A stretch of DNA of 64,000 bases from Actinocatenispora sp963805605 (GCA_963805605.1 CAWDUX010000002.1:1-64000); one strand, 5' to 3'. Positions 1 to 9,899 are shown, numbered from the stretch's first letter. Translations and numbers: made by a program. The notes: generated from the letters alone by a model not told the origin.

Positions 1-1531
1 GCGGCTGAATGACGGCATCGACCCATCCACGGGCCGCGCCATAACGAATGTCGGTCTGTTCTTCGGTACGATTCCTTCACTTTGGCGCGAAATTGCTCCA
101 ATTCTTCCGGCGACGATTTCTTGTCGCCGCGATCGCGCACGGCCAGAATGCTGAAACCGTATCGGAAGCCTGTGCCGCGCCCATGACAGCGTAACGCGCG
201 TTAGGCCAGGCGAGCAGAAACGCGGGTCGTAGGCTTTGCCGCAAAGTGCATAGTTGCCGGCGCCGAAAGAACCGCCCACAACGACGGTAATTTTTGGCAC
301 AATGGAATTACTGACAGCATTCACCAATTTCGCGCCGCTCCGAATGATCCCGCTTTCTTCGGCGTCGCGGCCGACCATGAAACCGGTCACATCCTGAAAG
401 AAAATGATCGGCAATCCGGTTTGATTGCAATCCATGATGAAGCGGGCGGCTTTGTCGGCGCTATCAGGATAAATGACGCCACCCATCTGGATTCCTTTCT
501 TTTCGTGCGCACCTGATGCCGTTGGTTCGCAACAATGCCGACCGAACGGCCGCCGATGCGCGCGTAGGCGGTGACAAGCGTCTTGCCATAATCGGCTTTG
601 TATTCATCGAGCGAATCGGCATCGATGATAGAGGCGAGCAGGTCGCGCGCGTCGTAGGTTTTCTTCCCATCGGCACTAATCAGTTCGTAAAGCGCCTCAG
701 GTTTTTTTGCCGGTGCTTTGGCTTTTGATCGCGAAGAATTTCCGGCCGCCTCTGCTTCCGAAAGAAGCGCCACGAGCGAGCGCAATTTCGCAAACACGAT
801 TCGTCGTCCTTTTCCCAGAAATCGACCGTGCCGCTGACTTCGGCGTGCATCTTCGCGCCTCCCAGTTCTTCGGCATCGACAATCTGTCCGATCGCCGCTT
901 TGACCAGTGATGGTCCTGCGAGATAAAGACCGCTTCCTTCGGTCATCAAAATTTTATCGCACAAGACAGGCAGATAGGCGCCGCCGGCGACGCAGTTGCC
1001 CATGATGGCGGCGAACTGCGGAATTCCCGCCGCGGAAATGACGGAGTTGTTGCGGAAGATGCGGCCGAAATCATCTTCATCGGGAAAAATTTCATCCTGC
1101 ATCGGCAGAAACACGCCGGCAGAATCGACCAGGTAGATAATCGGCAGCGAATTTTCGAAAGCGATGCGCTGCGCGCGGATGAGTTTCTTGCACGTTTGCG
1201 GAAAGAAGGCGCCCGCTTTTACGGTGGCGTCATTGGCGACAATCATGCAGGGAACGCCGGCGACATTGCCGATACCGGCAACGGTGCCAGCGGCGGGAAC
1301 GGTCCCCCACTCTTTGTACATTTTGTAGGCGGCCCAAAGACCGATTTCGAAAAACGCCGAGTCTTTATCCAGCAAAGAGGCGACGCGTTCGCGCACCGGC
1401 AGACGTCCCATTTTGCGCTGGCGATCATGGCCCGCTTTGCCGCCGCCCTCGCGCAGAATCGCTTCTTCCTTGGCGATGGCGCGGCAACGATCGCGAAGAG
1501 ACTCGGTGGAAGTGGAAACAATTCGAGACAT
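1..1531 (-). pseudogene. acyl-CoA carboxylase carboxyltransferase (beta) subunit, frameshifted and cut by the window edge
   Basis: Transfers the carboxyl group from carboxybiotin to an acyl-CoA (methylcrotonyl-, propionyl- or related CoA). The first ~245 codons read cleanly from the ATG at 1531 and include the carboxyltransferase signatures VDSAGVFLP, GNCVAGGAYLP and VSGTVDFWEKDDES. After that the homology continues only by changing frame: near 795 (TTTT read as TTT), near 500 (an A-run one base short), near 220 and near 155 (T-runs one base short), with one more indel near 75-90. All the conserved C-terminal blocks are present in sequence (VGIVANQR, GGSFGAGNYALCGKAYDPRF, MGAAQASDTV). This points to homopolymer errors rather than decay. 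The 3' end lies outside the window. The exact acyl-CoA substrate cannot be told from this subunit alone. Confidence 0.85.
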
Positions 1532-1570
1532 AAACGACAACTCAGTCGGGGCGCTGAGGCCCCTCCCACA

Positions 1571-1876
1571 TTAGTAAAGATCCATCTCGGACCCGTAGCC
1601 GCCGTCGCCGCGAATGGAATGCAGGCGGCGTCGACTGCCACGCTCCGACTCGGGCCGGTTGATTCGCTCGAGTGCTGCCCTAACGAGTAATGGCACGGCG
1701 GCCAGCGCACCAACTGAGACAAGCGCAATGGCGGCGGCGTTTCGCACCGGGCGATTCATTTTGTCGGCCACTAAAATTCCCAGGCCGAGCCCGAACGCGG
1801 TCCGTGTCAAGGTAAGTAATCCATCGAGCGGGAGCTGCTCGGCGGCGGTTTTTGCAATGGATATCGGGTAGGACAT
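1571..1876 (-). CDS. small hypothetical membrane protein
   Basis: A 101-residue protein I do not recognise. It has two hydrophobic segments, about residues 22-40 and 46-68, then a charged Arg-rich tail ending in GGYGSEMDLY. It lies 39 bp upstream of the carboxyltransferase on the same strand and is divergent from the mannose-1-phosphate guanylyltransferase gene. One copy of the dispersed TCGTTAGG motif falls in it (CCTAACGA on the plus strand at 1679). No function can be assigned. Confidence 0.5.
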   Translation of the reverse strand: MSYPISIAKTAAEQLPLDGLLTLTRTAFGLGLGILVADKMNRPVRNAAAIALVSVGALAAVPLLVRAALERINRPESERGSRRRLHSIRGDGGYGSEMDLY

Positions 1877-1952
1877 CGCATACCCTTATACGTCTCGTTT
1901 CCGAAAAGGAAATGGGAAATCTTGCGACCTCGGGTTGCTGCGATTCACCAAC

Positions 1953-3026
1953 ATGTCCAATCCGATTTACGCGTTAATTCTCGCCGGCGGGAGCGGTGAA
2001 CGCTTTTGGCCGCTAAGTCGGCGAAAGAAGCCGAAGCAATTATTGCGGCTCATTTCCAAGCGAACGCTTCTCGAAGAAACCGTCGCGCGGCTGGACGGAC
2101 TCGTCCCGCTGGAACGCGTACTCATTTTGACGAACGTCGAACAAGAAGCCGCTGTCCGCGAATTGCTGCCGAAGTTTCCGAAGGAGAATATTCTCGCCGA
2201 ACCAGCGAAACGCGATACCGCTGCGGCAATCGCTCTCGGCGCCGGTTGGGTAGCGGCGCGCGATCACGGTGCGACCATGCTCGTGCTCCCGGCCGATCAC
2301 GTGATCAAAGATCGCGCGGCCTTTCAAAAAACTCTGATGGCTGCGGTGCAGGCTGCAGAAGAGACCGGAGCGCTCGTCACCATTGGCATCAAACCGACAT
2401 GGGCCTGCCCCGGCTTTGGTTACATCGAATGCGGCGAACCGGTGCGCCTGCGCGCAAAAGGAATCGAAACGGCTATCCATCGCGTTCTTCGTTTTCGTGA
2501 AAAGCCGAATACCGATTTGGCGGAGTCGTTTCTGCGCAAAGGAAACTTTCGCTGGAATGCCGGTATGTTTGTCTGGTCGGTTCCGACGGTTCTGAGCGAA
2601 TTCAATCGGCAGTCGCCCGAGCTTGCCAATTTCATTTCGCAACTGCGCGCTCCGGAAAATTTCGAGAAGACGCTGGAGGCGCGCTTTAGCAAGCTGCCGA
2701 AAATTTCTTTCGATTATGCCATTATGGAACGCGCCGATCGTGTGCTTGTCGTGGAAGCGGGATTCGATTGGGATGACGTTGGCAGCTGGACGGCAGTCGC
2801 GAATTATTTCAAACGCGACGAAAAAAATAACGCAGCCAATTGTCCGATTACGGCTGTTGATTCCACTGGCAACATCGTGTCGGATCAAGACGGCACGAAC
2901 ATTGCATTGCTCGGTGTGCACAATCTTATCATCGTGCGCACGGACGATGCGCTGTTGATTTGTCACCGGCATCAGGCAGAAAAGATTAAGGATCTTGTCG
3001 GCAAAATTCCGCCGGAATTGCAGTGA
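1953..3026 (+). CDS. manC: mannose-1-phosphate guanylyltransferase
   Basis: Makes GDP-mannose from GTP and mannose 1-phosphate for surface polysaccharides. The nucleotidyltransferase signature LILAGGSGERFWPLSR is at residues 8-23, followed by KKPKQLL, VLPADHVI and the FVEKP-like block LRFREKP. The conserved FDYAIMERAD and DVGSW blocks are near residues 255 and 280. The length (357 residues) fits the short form without the C-terminal isomerase domain. The ATG at 1953 is preferred to an upstream TTG because the homology begins directly after it. The 3' end overlaps ruvX by four bases (GTGA). Confidence 0.9.
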   Translation: MSNPIYALILAGGSGERFWPLSRRKKPKQLLRLISKRTLLEETVARLDGLVPLERVLILTNVEQEAAVRELLPKFPKENILAEPAKRDTAAAIALGAGWVAARDHGATMLVLPADHVIKDRAAFQKTLMAAVQAAEETGALVTIGIKPTWACPGFGYIECGEPVRLRAKGIETAIHRVLRFREKPNTDLAESFLRKGNFRWNAGMFVWSVPTVLSEFNRQSPELANFISQLRAPENFEKTLEARFSKLPKISFDYAIMERADRVLVVEAGFDWDDVGSWTAVANYFKRDEKNNAANCPITAVDSTGNIVSDQDGTNIALLGVHNLIIVRTDDALLICHRHQAEKIKDLVGKIPPELQ

Positions 3027-3469
3027 AACGATTGCTCGGAATCGATTTGGGAAAAGCGCGCGTCGGGATGGCGATTTCCGATGAACTCGCGCTGCTTGCG
3101 CATCCGCTCGAGACATTTCCCGCAGACAAGCCGACTGCGGTATTGCAACGCATCGCTGCGATTGTGCGCGAGAAAGAAGTGGAGCGCGTTGTGGTCGGTT
3201 TGCCTCGAAACATGAACGGGACCATGGGTCCTGCCGCGACCGAAGCTCTGGAGTTTGTCGACCGGCTTCGGGCAAAGCTCTCCTGTCCTGTCGTTACGTG
3301 GGATGAGCGCCTAACGACCGTCGCCGCTCATCGAGCATTACGCGATGCCGGCCGCTCGACTCGGACAACGCGCGGGCAAGTCGATCAAGTTGCCGCGCAA
3401 ATGATCCTGCAAGGTTATCTCGATCAACTGCAAATGCAGGAGCAAGAGAAAACGCGGCCGCAGCAGTAA
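3023..3469 (+). CDS. ruvX: RuvX/YqgF-type nuclease (16S pre-rRNA 5'-end processing)
   Basis: A 148-residue RNase H-fold protein of the YqgF/RuvX family, linked to 5'-end maturation of 16S rRNA and once predicted as a Holliday junction resolvase. The N-terminus RLLGIDLGKARVG carries the first catalytic Asp. VVVGLPRNMNGTMGP and VVTWDERLTT follow, and DQVAAQMILQGYL at the end carries the last catalytic Asp. The GTG start overlaps the manC stop, and the stop overlaps the truA ATG (TAATG), so the three genes are probably translationally coupled. Confidence 0.9.
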   Translation: MKRLLGIDLGKARVGMAISDELALLAHPLETFPADKPTAVLQRIAAIVREKEVERVVVGLPRNMNGTMGPAATEALEFVDRLRAKLSCPVVTWDERLTTVAAHRALRDAGRSTRTTRGQVDQVAAQMILQGYLDQLQMQEQEKTRPQQ

Positions 3470-4215
3470 TGCCGGCACGTCTAAAACTCACGCTGGCCTA
3501 CAACGGGACTTCGTTCGCCGGGTGGCAAAGTCAGAAGCACGGGAATACGATCCAGGACCGCCTGGAGAAGGCGATTCGGCAAGTGGTTGGGAAAACCGTT
3601 CGCGTGCATGGCGCAGGTCGCACCGATGCCGGCGTGCATGCGCTCGCCCAGTGCGCGCACATCGATTTACCGGATCGCGCACGTTTGCCTAACGAATGGC
3701 AGCGCACGCTGAACGCGCTTCTTCCCGCGGAGATTCGTGTTATGCGGGCGCGTTATGTTTCGAATACGTTCCATGCGCGCTTTTCGTCGATAGGAAAAAC
3801 GTATCGCTATCGAATTTGGGCCGGGCCGATCCTGCCGCCCTTCGAAGTCGATCGCGTCTGGAATATTACGGCCCCGCTGGATTTCGGGAAAGTTAGCTGC
3901 GCGGCCAACTTGTTCGCAGGGAAACACGACTTTGCTGGTTTTGCGGCGAACCGTGGAAAACAGCAAGCGAGCACAGTACGGACCATTCATCGCGTTAGCG
4001 CGAAAAGATCAGGTGCATTGATCACGATCGAATTCGAAGGCGACGGTTTTCTCTACAAGATGGTGCGTTTGATGGTGGGCTCGATAGTCGAGTGCGCTTC
4101 AGGAAAAATATCCCTGCAAGAAGTGAAGGATCGCCTTTCTTCCCCATCGGCCACAAATGCGGCACGAATGGTTGCTCCTGCGGCAGGCCTCATCCTCGTT
4201 AGGGTTCGTTACTGA
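3469..4215 (+). CDS. truA: tRNA pseudouridine(38-40) synthase TruA
   Basis: Isomerises uridines 38-40 in the tRNA anticodon stem-loop. The N-terminus LTLAYNGTSFAGWQSQ and the catalytic-Asp block GAGRTDAGVHAL (about residues 48-59) are canonical. FHARFSSIGKTYRYRI and GDGFLYKMVR mark the second half. At 248 residues it is of normal length. It is coupled to ruvX by a TAATG overlap. Two TCGTTAGG-type motifs lie inside it (3688 and 4196). Confidence 0.95.
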   Translation: MPARLKLTLAYNGTSFAGWQSQKHGNTIQDRLEKAIRQVVGKTVRVHGAGRTDAGVHALAQCAHIDLPDRARLPNEWQRTLNALLPAEIRVMRARYVSNTFHARFSSIGKTYRYRIWAGPILPPFEVDRVWNITAPLDFGKVSCAANLFAGKHDFAGFAANRGKQQASTVRTIHRVSAKRSGALITIEFEGDGFLYKMVRLMVGSIVECASGKISLQEVKDRLSSPSATNAARMVAPAAGLILVRVRY

Positions 4216-4288
4216 ATCACCGGAAGAATTGCCATGGATTCGGAAAGGTATTACCGGCCTCGTGGCAAAAGACCTGCTTCTGGAAATT

Positions 4289-7200
4289 ATGATGGATCAG
4301 GCGCAGGCCAAAGCGGCCAAACTCGAAGAGAATGCCGCTGCCGAAACCCCGCTCGCTAAAAAGAGCGCCGGGTGGCTTTTTAGCCCGAGCCATTTCCGCT
4401 TCAAGCTTCTGTCCGGAACCGCCATTGGTGTCGGTGTCATTGTGTTTCTGGCGGGCACCTTTCTTTTCATTGCCATCCGCAATTATCAGCAGGGCAATCT
4501 GCGTAATCACACGATCGAGGTAATTCGCCTCGCCAGTCTGATCGAAAACGACATGGACACATTGGAAGCCGCGCATCGCGGGTACCTTTTGACTGGCGAC
4601 GGTGTTTATCTCGAAACGTTCAATCGGCGTCATGAACAAATCCGCGAGCGGACCGATGAACTTGCGGCGCTTATTTTGGAAAGTTCTCCGCAGCGCAAGC
4701 GCATGATGAAAATGCAGGAAACGCTACAATCCTGGCTCGATACGGTCGCGCGACCTGAAATGGAAAAGCGGAAAACATCGCGACGTGAACAGGCGAGCGC
4801 GAGCGCGGCTTCGTTAGGCGCTTCCCTTTTGGACGTGGCGCGCAGAAATCTGCAGTCGATTCAAGACGAAGAGCAAATCCTGCTCAATCGCAAGACGCTC
4901 GCGCGCGAGTGGCCGATCCAGTCGTCGCAAATGCTGAACTATCTGCCGAAACTGGAGCGCTCCGTGATCGAGATGGAGAAAGAAAAGCGCGGCTTTCTTT
5001 TGACTGGAGAAAGTAGTTTCGCTGATGCCTACAAGCGCGCGACTGCCGACTTTTTTACCATCAACGGGTATTTGACGACGCTGGTCGCGAACTCATCCGA
5101 GCAAACTGATCTGCTCGGAGATCTGCGCGCTCGCGTGGAACGTTGGATCAATGAGTCGGCTGTTCCGGACATGAATGCGAAGCGCGCGGGTAAGAGTGTC
5201 TCTCATGCCGATAACGATCGCGGCGAGCGTTTGATGGCGGAGATTCGCAAAAGCATCACTGATTTCGAACGCAACGAACTCCACGGCTACGAGGAACTCA
5301 CGGCCGCGACAAAGCGTGAGCGCATCATAAAAACCGTCGCTCTCGGTGCTCTCTGCTCTTTTGCCGCGGTCCTCCTGGTTATGTCGAGTTGGTACACGGT
5401 CACGCTCGCCCGCAAACAATTGGCGAAACTGGAGGGAGCTGAGACTCGCATTCGATCGATCATCGACCACATCCTCGACGGAATGATCGCGGTCGACGAT
5501 CAGGGCGCGATTCAATCAATGAATCCGGCAGCGGAAAAAATGTTTGGCTGCGTGAATAACGAAATGGTGGGACACAAGTTCACGAAATTGATTCCGAAGA
5601 GTTACAGTCTCGATCTAGGCGGCGAGCCGGTCGCTTGCGCTTGGGATGACCTGTCAAAACGCACTGGCAGCATTACGCTCGCTGTTGGGCGCACGCTCAA
5701 ACAGACGACATTCCCGGTCGAGATTTCGCTGAGCGAAATGGTGGTCGATCAGCAACAGCTTTATGTCGCGATGGTGCGTGACGTTACCGATCAAAGACGT
5801 TTCGAACAAGAGCTCGCGGCGGAAAAGGAGAGCCTCGCGGTTACGCTGCGTTCCATCGGTGACGGCGTTATCACAACAGATGTCCAGGGCAAGATCATCA
5901 TGATCAACCATGCCGGCGAAGCAATGACCGGCTGGACTTCGCCAGACGCAATCGGTCAACCGCTGAAAATTGTTTTCGATATTGCGATCGATCTGGCGGC
6001 GCAGGCCCGGATCCAGAAAAGCGGATTCCGCAACGAAGCGCATTCGCTTCTCCTAAGCCTGCCCGAAAATGCGACCTTGCGCTCAAAAGACGGAGTCGAG
6101 CGCGTCATCGAGCAGGTGGCTTCACCGATTCGCGACAGCAAGAACGAAATCGCCGGTGTCGTGCTCGTCTTTCGCGATATCACAGAGCGGCAGAAGACAG
6201 AAGACGAACGTCGCAAAGCAGAAACGCTGGAACAGCTTGGTTTGCTCGCCGGCGGCATCGCGCACGATTTCAACAATCTGCTCACGGCCATCATCGGAAA
6301 TATCTCACTCGCTTCGTTGTTGCTTCCGCCTGACGACGAAATGGTGACGCGCCTCAATGATGCCAAGAACGCATCTCTGCGCGCGCGAGATCTGGCGCAA
6401 CAGCTTCTTACCTTCGCTCGAGGTGGCGCTCCGATTAAGAAAACGGCGTCGATCGGTAAGCTCATTCAGGACACGGTCAGTTTCTCTTTGCGCGGAAGTC
6501 ATAGCCGCAGCGAATTTCAATTCGGCTCCGATTTGTGGCCGGCTGAAATCGATCCCGGGCAAATCAGCCAGGTCATCGCCAACCTCGTCGTCAATGCCGA
6601 CCAGGCGATGCCGAACGGCGGGACACTGCGTGTCTCCTGCGAGAATTTTGTCTACGATAGCAACAGCGAGCCCGTCCCCGATTTGATGCCGGGCGATTAC
6701 ATTCGCATCAGCATTAAGGACGAAGGCGTTGGAATTTCGGAACACTATTTGAAGCGAATCTTTGATCCTTATTTTACGACCAAGTCTCACGGCAACGGAC
6801 TGGGTCTCGCGACCACTTACTCAATCATCAAGAATCACAACGGCCTCATCATGGTGGAATCGCAACAGCATGTCGGCTCCACCTTCACAATTTATCTGCC
6901 GGCGTTGAAAGATCAGCTAATGCCGACCGAGCCAGTCACACTCACACCCGCACCGACCGGAAACGGGGCGGGCACGGGTCGTATCTTGATTGTCGATGAT
7001 GAAGAAGCCATCCGCGCACTGGTTGAGTTCACCCTTACGCGGCTCGGATATGAGGTGGCGCAGGCCGAAAACGCGGCGGAGGGAGTGAATATCTACCGGG
7101 AAAAATTCGAAGCAGGCGAGCGTTTCGATGCTGTGATTCTCGATCTCACACTGCCCGGCGGCATGGGCGGAAAGGAAGCGTTAAAGAAGCTGATCGAGAT

Positions 7201-7402
7201 CGATCCAACGGTGAATGCGATCGTCTCCAGCGGCTACGCCACTGACGCCACCATGAGCCGATATCAGGATTTTGGATTCCGCGGCGTCATCGCCAAACCG
7301 TACGAAGCATCCGAACTCGGACGCATCGTGCACGACGTAGTTACCTCAAATAATGTCGGCCCGGAGCCGGAATACGAGGTGCAGCACGCCGCCTCGGCGT
7401 AG
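4289..7402 (+). CDS. hybrid sensor histidine kinase (CHASE3 x2 - PAS x2 - kinase - receiver)
   Basis: A 1,037-residue membrane sensor that autophosphorylates and passes phosphate to its own receiver. Order: hydrophobic segment at about 39-65; two CHASE3-like helical sensors, each with a GYLLTG/GFLLTG block; a second hydrophobic segment at about 345-368; two PAS domains; the kinase H-box GGIAHDFNNLL with His near 658; an N-box (VIANLVVNADQAM); G-boxes (DEGVGIS, GNGLGLATTYSIIK); and a C-terminal receiver with acidic pair VDDEE near 898 and phospho-acceptor in VILDLTLPG near 951. The AHDFNN H-box is typical of NtrB-like kinases of this class. The frame is open back into truA; I chose the ATG at 4289 because the homologous region follows it, but the upstream GTG at 4262 is possible. 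No separate response regulator is next to it, so the output partner is unknown. Confidence 0.85.
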   Translation: MMDQAQAKAAKLEENAAAETPLAKKSAGWLFSPSHFRFKLLSGTAIGVGVIVFLAGTFLFIAIRNYQQGNLRNHTIEVIRLASLIENDMDTLEAAHRGYLLTGDGVYLETFNRRHEQIRERTDELAALILESSPQRKRMMKMQETLQSWLDTVARPEMEKRKTSRREQASASAASLGASLLDVARRNLQSIQDEEQILLNRKTLAREWPIQSSQMLNYLPKLERSVIEMEKEKRGFLLTGESSFADAYKRATADFFTINGYLTTLVANSSEQTDLLGDLRARVERWINESAVPDMNAKRAGKSVSHADNDRGERLMAEIRKSITDFERNELHGYEELTAATKRERIIKTVALGALCSFAAVLLVMSSWYTVTLARKQLAKLEGAETRIRSIIDHILDGMIAVDDQGAIQSMNPAAEKMFGCVNNEMVGHKFTKLIPKSYSLDLGGEPVACAWDDLSKRTGSITLAVGRTLKQTTFPVEISLSEMVVDQQQLYVAMVRDVTDQRRFEQELAAEKESLAVTLRSIGDGVITTDVQGKIIMINHAGEAMTGWTSPDAIGQPLKIVFDIAIDLAAQARIQKSGFRNEAHSLLLSLPENATLRSKDGVERVIEQVASPIRDSKNEIAGVVLVFRDITERQKTEDERRKAETLEQLGLLAGGIAHDFNNLLTAIIGNISLASLLLPPDDEMVTRLNDAKNASLRARDLAQQLLTFARGGAPIKKTASIGKLIQDTVSFSLRGSHSRSEFQFGSDLWPAEIDPGQISQVIANLVVNADQAMPNGGTLRVSCENFVYDSNSEPVPDLMPGDYIRISIKDEGVGISEHYLKRIFDPYFTTKSHGNGLGLATTYSIIKNHNGLIMVESQQHVGSTFTIYLPALKDQLMPTEPVTLTPAPTGNGAGTGRILIVDDEEAIRALVEFTLTRLGYEVAQAENAAEGVNIYREKFEAGERFDAVILDLTLPGGMGGKEALKKLIEIDPTVNAIVSSGYATDATMSRYQDFGFRGVIAKPYEASELGRIVHDVVTSNNVGPEPEYEVQHAASA

Positions 7403-7425
7403 CGCTCTTACCCACATTTCACGCT

Positions 7426-7517
7426 GTCATCCCGAGCGCAGCGAGGGACCTCACGAACTACGCACAGGGTAAAATTGCGAGGTTCTTCGTCCCGAAAGCA
7501 GTCGGGCTCAGAATGAC
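7426..7517. repeat. GTCAT...ATGAC palindromic intergenic repeat
   Basis: A 92-bp non-coding element between the hybrid kinase and the acetyltransferase. It begins GTCATCCCGAGC and ends GCTCAGAATGAC; these are imperfect inverted repeats of each other. A related half-element lies at 31767-31800. The layout resembles miniature inverted-repeat or REP-like elements. No ORF is seen inside. Confidence 0.6.
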
Positions 7518-7556
7518 CACGCCGTTTTGTGAGCGATGTTGTTCGCGATTTCACGC

Positions 7557-7985
7557 CTAACGAGCCGGCAACTCCTTCATAAAACGCAGGCCGGTCCGGA
7601 CGTAGCCCAGCGATTCATAAAACGCATGTGCTCGTTCACGCGTGAAGCGACTGGTCAAAACCACGCGAACGATTTTTTCGCGCGCAAAATAATCTTCCGC
7701 AGCTGCTAACAATGCGCGTCCGATTCCGCGGCTACGCATTCGCTCGTCCACGACGAGGGCCATGATTCTGCCTGTGCGATCGTTGTGTTCGTAACTGGTG
7801 GACGCAAAAAGGCCAATCATTCCACAAACCTCATTTTCCTTCATCGCGACCAAGGTTGTGAAATCGGGGTTACGAAGAATGGACCGTAGCCGTTCGCGCA
7901 TTTCTTCTGCAGTCGTCCGATAACCGAGTTGAGTCATCAATTCGGCGAGTGCCGAAGCGTCGCCCTCATCCGCGGTGCGAATCAT
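7557..7985 (-). CDS. GNAT family N-acetyltransferase
   Basis: A 142-residue acetyl-CoA-dependent acyltransferase. The GNAT core is visible: IMALVVDERMRSRGIGRALL (about residues 74-93) contains the Q/R-x-x-G-x-G/A acetyl-CoA loop, followed by VVLTSRFTRERAHAFYESLGYVRTG (motif B). The substrate cannot be predicted. It is six bases downstream of the cysNC stop on the same strand and could be read through from that operon. The stop codon is part of a TCGTTAGG motif copy (7556). Confidence 0.85.
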   Translation of the reverse strand: MIRTADEGDASALAELMTQLGYRTTAEEMRERLRSILRNPDFTTLVAMKENEVCGMIGLFASTSYEHNDRTGRIMALVVDERMRSRGIGRALLAAAEDYFAREKIVRVVLTSRFTRERAHAFYESLGYVRTGLRFMKELPAR

Positions 7986-7991
7986 CGCGAT

Positions 7992-9899
7992 CTAATTTGC
8001 CGATTCCTCTGGCCGCAGTCGTGGCAGGAGTTGATCGAGAATGGTGGTGACCGATTGCTCAAGGTCCTGCTTGTCCGTTCGCACAACGATTTCGGCATCT
8101 TCCGGCGCTTCATAGGGCGCATCGATTCCGGTGAAGTCGCGGATTTTTCCCGCGCGTGCTTTTGCGTAAAGTTTCTTCGGATCGCGCTCCTCGCAAACTG
8201 CGAGCGGGGCATCGACGAAGATTTCGATAAACTCAGCATTGCTTTCCAGCGCGATCTCACGCGCGCGACGGCGATCCAGCCGATAGGGTGAGATGAAAGC
8301 AGTGATGACAACTGTTCCCGAATCAGCCATCAGTTTCGCCACTTCGCTTACACGACGAATATTTTCCACGCGATCCTCCGGTGAAAATCCGAGATTCGAA
8401 TTCAATCCATGCCGGACGTTGTCACCATCGAGCACGTAAGTATGGATCGCGCGTTTAAAAAGCTCTCCTTCCAGCGCCTGAGCGATCGTCGATTTGCCCG
8501 CGCCGGACAAACCAGTCAGCCAAACAACCGCGCCGCGATGGCCGTTGTTTAGCGCACGCTGTCGCGCCGTAATTTTTTCTTCCGTCCAAAAAATGTTTTT
8601 ACTTTTGACCGCGGTGCGATCCGTATACGCGCCGCCAAAAACGATACCGCCGCCGCTGATTCTTCCGTCATCGATAATGACGAAGCGGCCGAGATTCGCG
8701 ACGCGATCGTGATTGTCCAGCACCATCGCGGCGCGTGTTTGAATCGTCACTCGGCCGACTTCGTTACGCGCCACTTCTTTGCGCGAATCGGCCACGGTAC
8801 CGAGCGTGGATGAATCCATGATTTGATTGATGGCTACGACGCGGCCTTTCAGATCCTGCGTGGCCAGCCGAATCGTGTAGGGTGCGTCCATCCGAAGCGG
8901 TTCGCTCGCCATCCAGAAAACATCCGCGTGAAATCGGTTCGTCTCGATCGGCGTATCATTTTGATGCGATGCGACGTAGCCTCGCTCGACAAAGATTTGT
9001 TCGCGCAACGTGATGCCGATGGAATCTCCGGCGATTGCTTCTTCAACGGGCGTCGCATTCCATTTTTCGATTGTCGCGACCACGCTTGATTTATTCGCCG
9101 GCGAGAAAACGAGACTGTCCCCCACCCTGAGCGCACCGGTTTCGATACGGCCGGCAATAATGCGACGTTCATCGAAGCGATAAACATCCTGCACGCAAAA
9201 TCGCAGTGGCAATTCGATCGGAGCCTTTGGCGGTTCCAACTGATCAAATGCTTCAAGCACCGTCGGACCGCGATGCCAGCTCATCTTCTGCGCGCTTTTC
9301 TGCGCAACGTTCTCCCCGTGTTTGGCGGATGCCGGAACAAAAACGCGCGCTTCTAATCCGAGCTCGGAAAGGAACGCGCGATACTCCTGTTCGATTTCGT
9401 GAAAACGCTTCTCGTCGTAATCGGCCAAATCCATCTTGTTAACGACGACGACGATTTGTCGAATGCCTAACAAGCTCAACAGATAGGCATGGCGCCGACT
9501 TTGTTCCTGCACGCCCTCATTCGCGGCAATGACCAGGATGGCAGCATCCGCGCTCGACGCGCCCGTGATCATGTTTTTCAAAAATTCCTTATGTCCCGGC
9601 GCATCGATAATCATGTATTGCCGATGCGCAGTGCGAAACGGAATCTGCGTCGTATCAATCGTGATGTTTTGTTCCTGTTCTTCGAGCAAGGCATCAAGCA
9701 GGAATGCGTACTCAAATTCCATTCCTTCCGCGGCGCACGCTTTCTCGATGCTTTCGATTTTTCCTTCGGGCAAAGAATCGGTGTCGTGCAGAATGCGACC
9801 AATCAAAGTCGACTTGCCGTGGTCGACATGACCAACAAAAACAATCTTGAGCAAAACCGGAGGGCGGATACCGGATACCGGATAGGATTCGGATTTCAC
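7992..9899 (-). CDS. cysNC: bifunctional sulfate adenylyltransferase subunit 1 / adenylylsulfate kinase
   Basis: Couples GTP hydrolysis to APS formation (CysN part, with CysD) and phosphorylates APS to PAPS (CysC part). It is 635 residues. The N-terminal GTPase has G1 GHVDHGKST, G3 DAPGH and G4 NKMD. The C-terminal kinase has P-loop GLSGAGKST at about 450 and LDGDNVRHGLNSNLGF. The start is a GTG overlapping the stop of the upstream small gene (GTGA). Its first ~14 residues (KSESYPVSGIRPP) are encoded by a CGGATA-repeat tract (9865-9884), not by GTPase homology, so the N-terminus looks newly made by the insertion of the neighbouring element. Confidence 0.92.
   Translation of the reverse strand: MKSESYPVSGIRPPVLLKIVFVGHVDHGKSTLIGRILHDTDSLPEGKIESIEKACAAEGMEFEYAFLLDALLEEQEQNITIDTTQIPFRTAHRQYMIIDAPGHKEFLKNMITGASSADAAILVIAANEGVQEQSRRHAYLLSLLGIRQIVVVVNKMDLADYDEKRFHEIEQEYRAFLSELGLEARVFVPASAKHGENVAQKSAQKMSWHRGPTVLEAFDQLEPPKAPIELPLRFCVQDVYRFDERRIIAGRIETGALRVGDSLVFSPANKSSVVATIEKWNATPVEEAIAGDSIGITLREQIFVERGYVASHQNDTPIETNRFHADVFWMASEPLRMDAPYTIRLATQDLKGRVVAINQIMDSSTLGTVADSRKEVARNEVGRVTIQTRAAMVLDNHDRVANLGRFVIIDDGRISGGGIVFGGAYTDRTAVKSKNIFWTEEKITARQRALNNGHRGAVVWLTGLSGAGKSTIAQALEGELFKRAIHTYVLDGDNVRHGLNSNLGFSPEDRVENIRRVSEVAKLMADSGTVVITAFISPYRLDRRRAREIALESNAEFIEIFVDAPLAVCEERDPKKLYAKARAGKIRDFTGIDAPYEAPEDAEIVVRTDKQDLEQSVTTILDQLLPRLRPEESAN
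9865..9884. repeat. CGGATA tandem tract, one flank of the four-helix-bundle cassette
   Basis: Three tandem (C)CGGATA units inside the 5' end of cysNC. The block CGGATACCGG at 9865-9874 is the reverse complement of CCGGTATCCG at 10268-10277, so the small gene between is bracketed by inverted copies. Confidence 0.7.
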
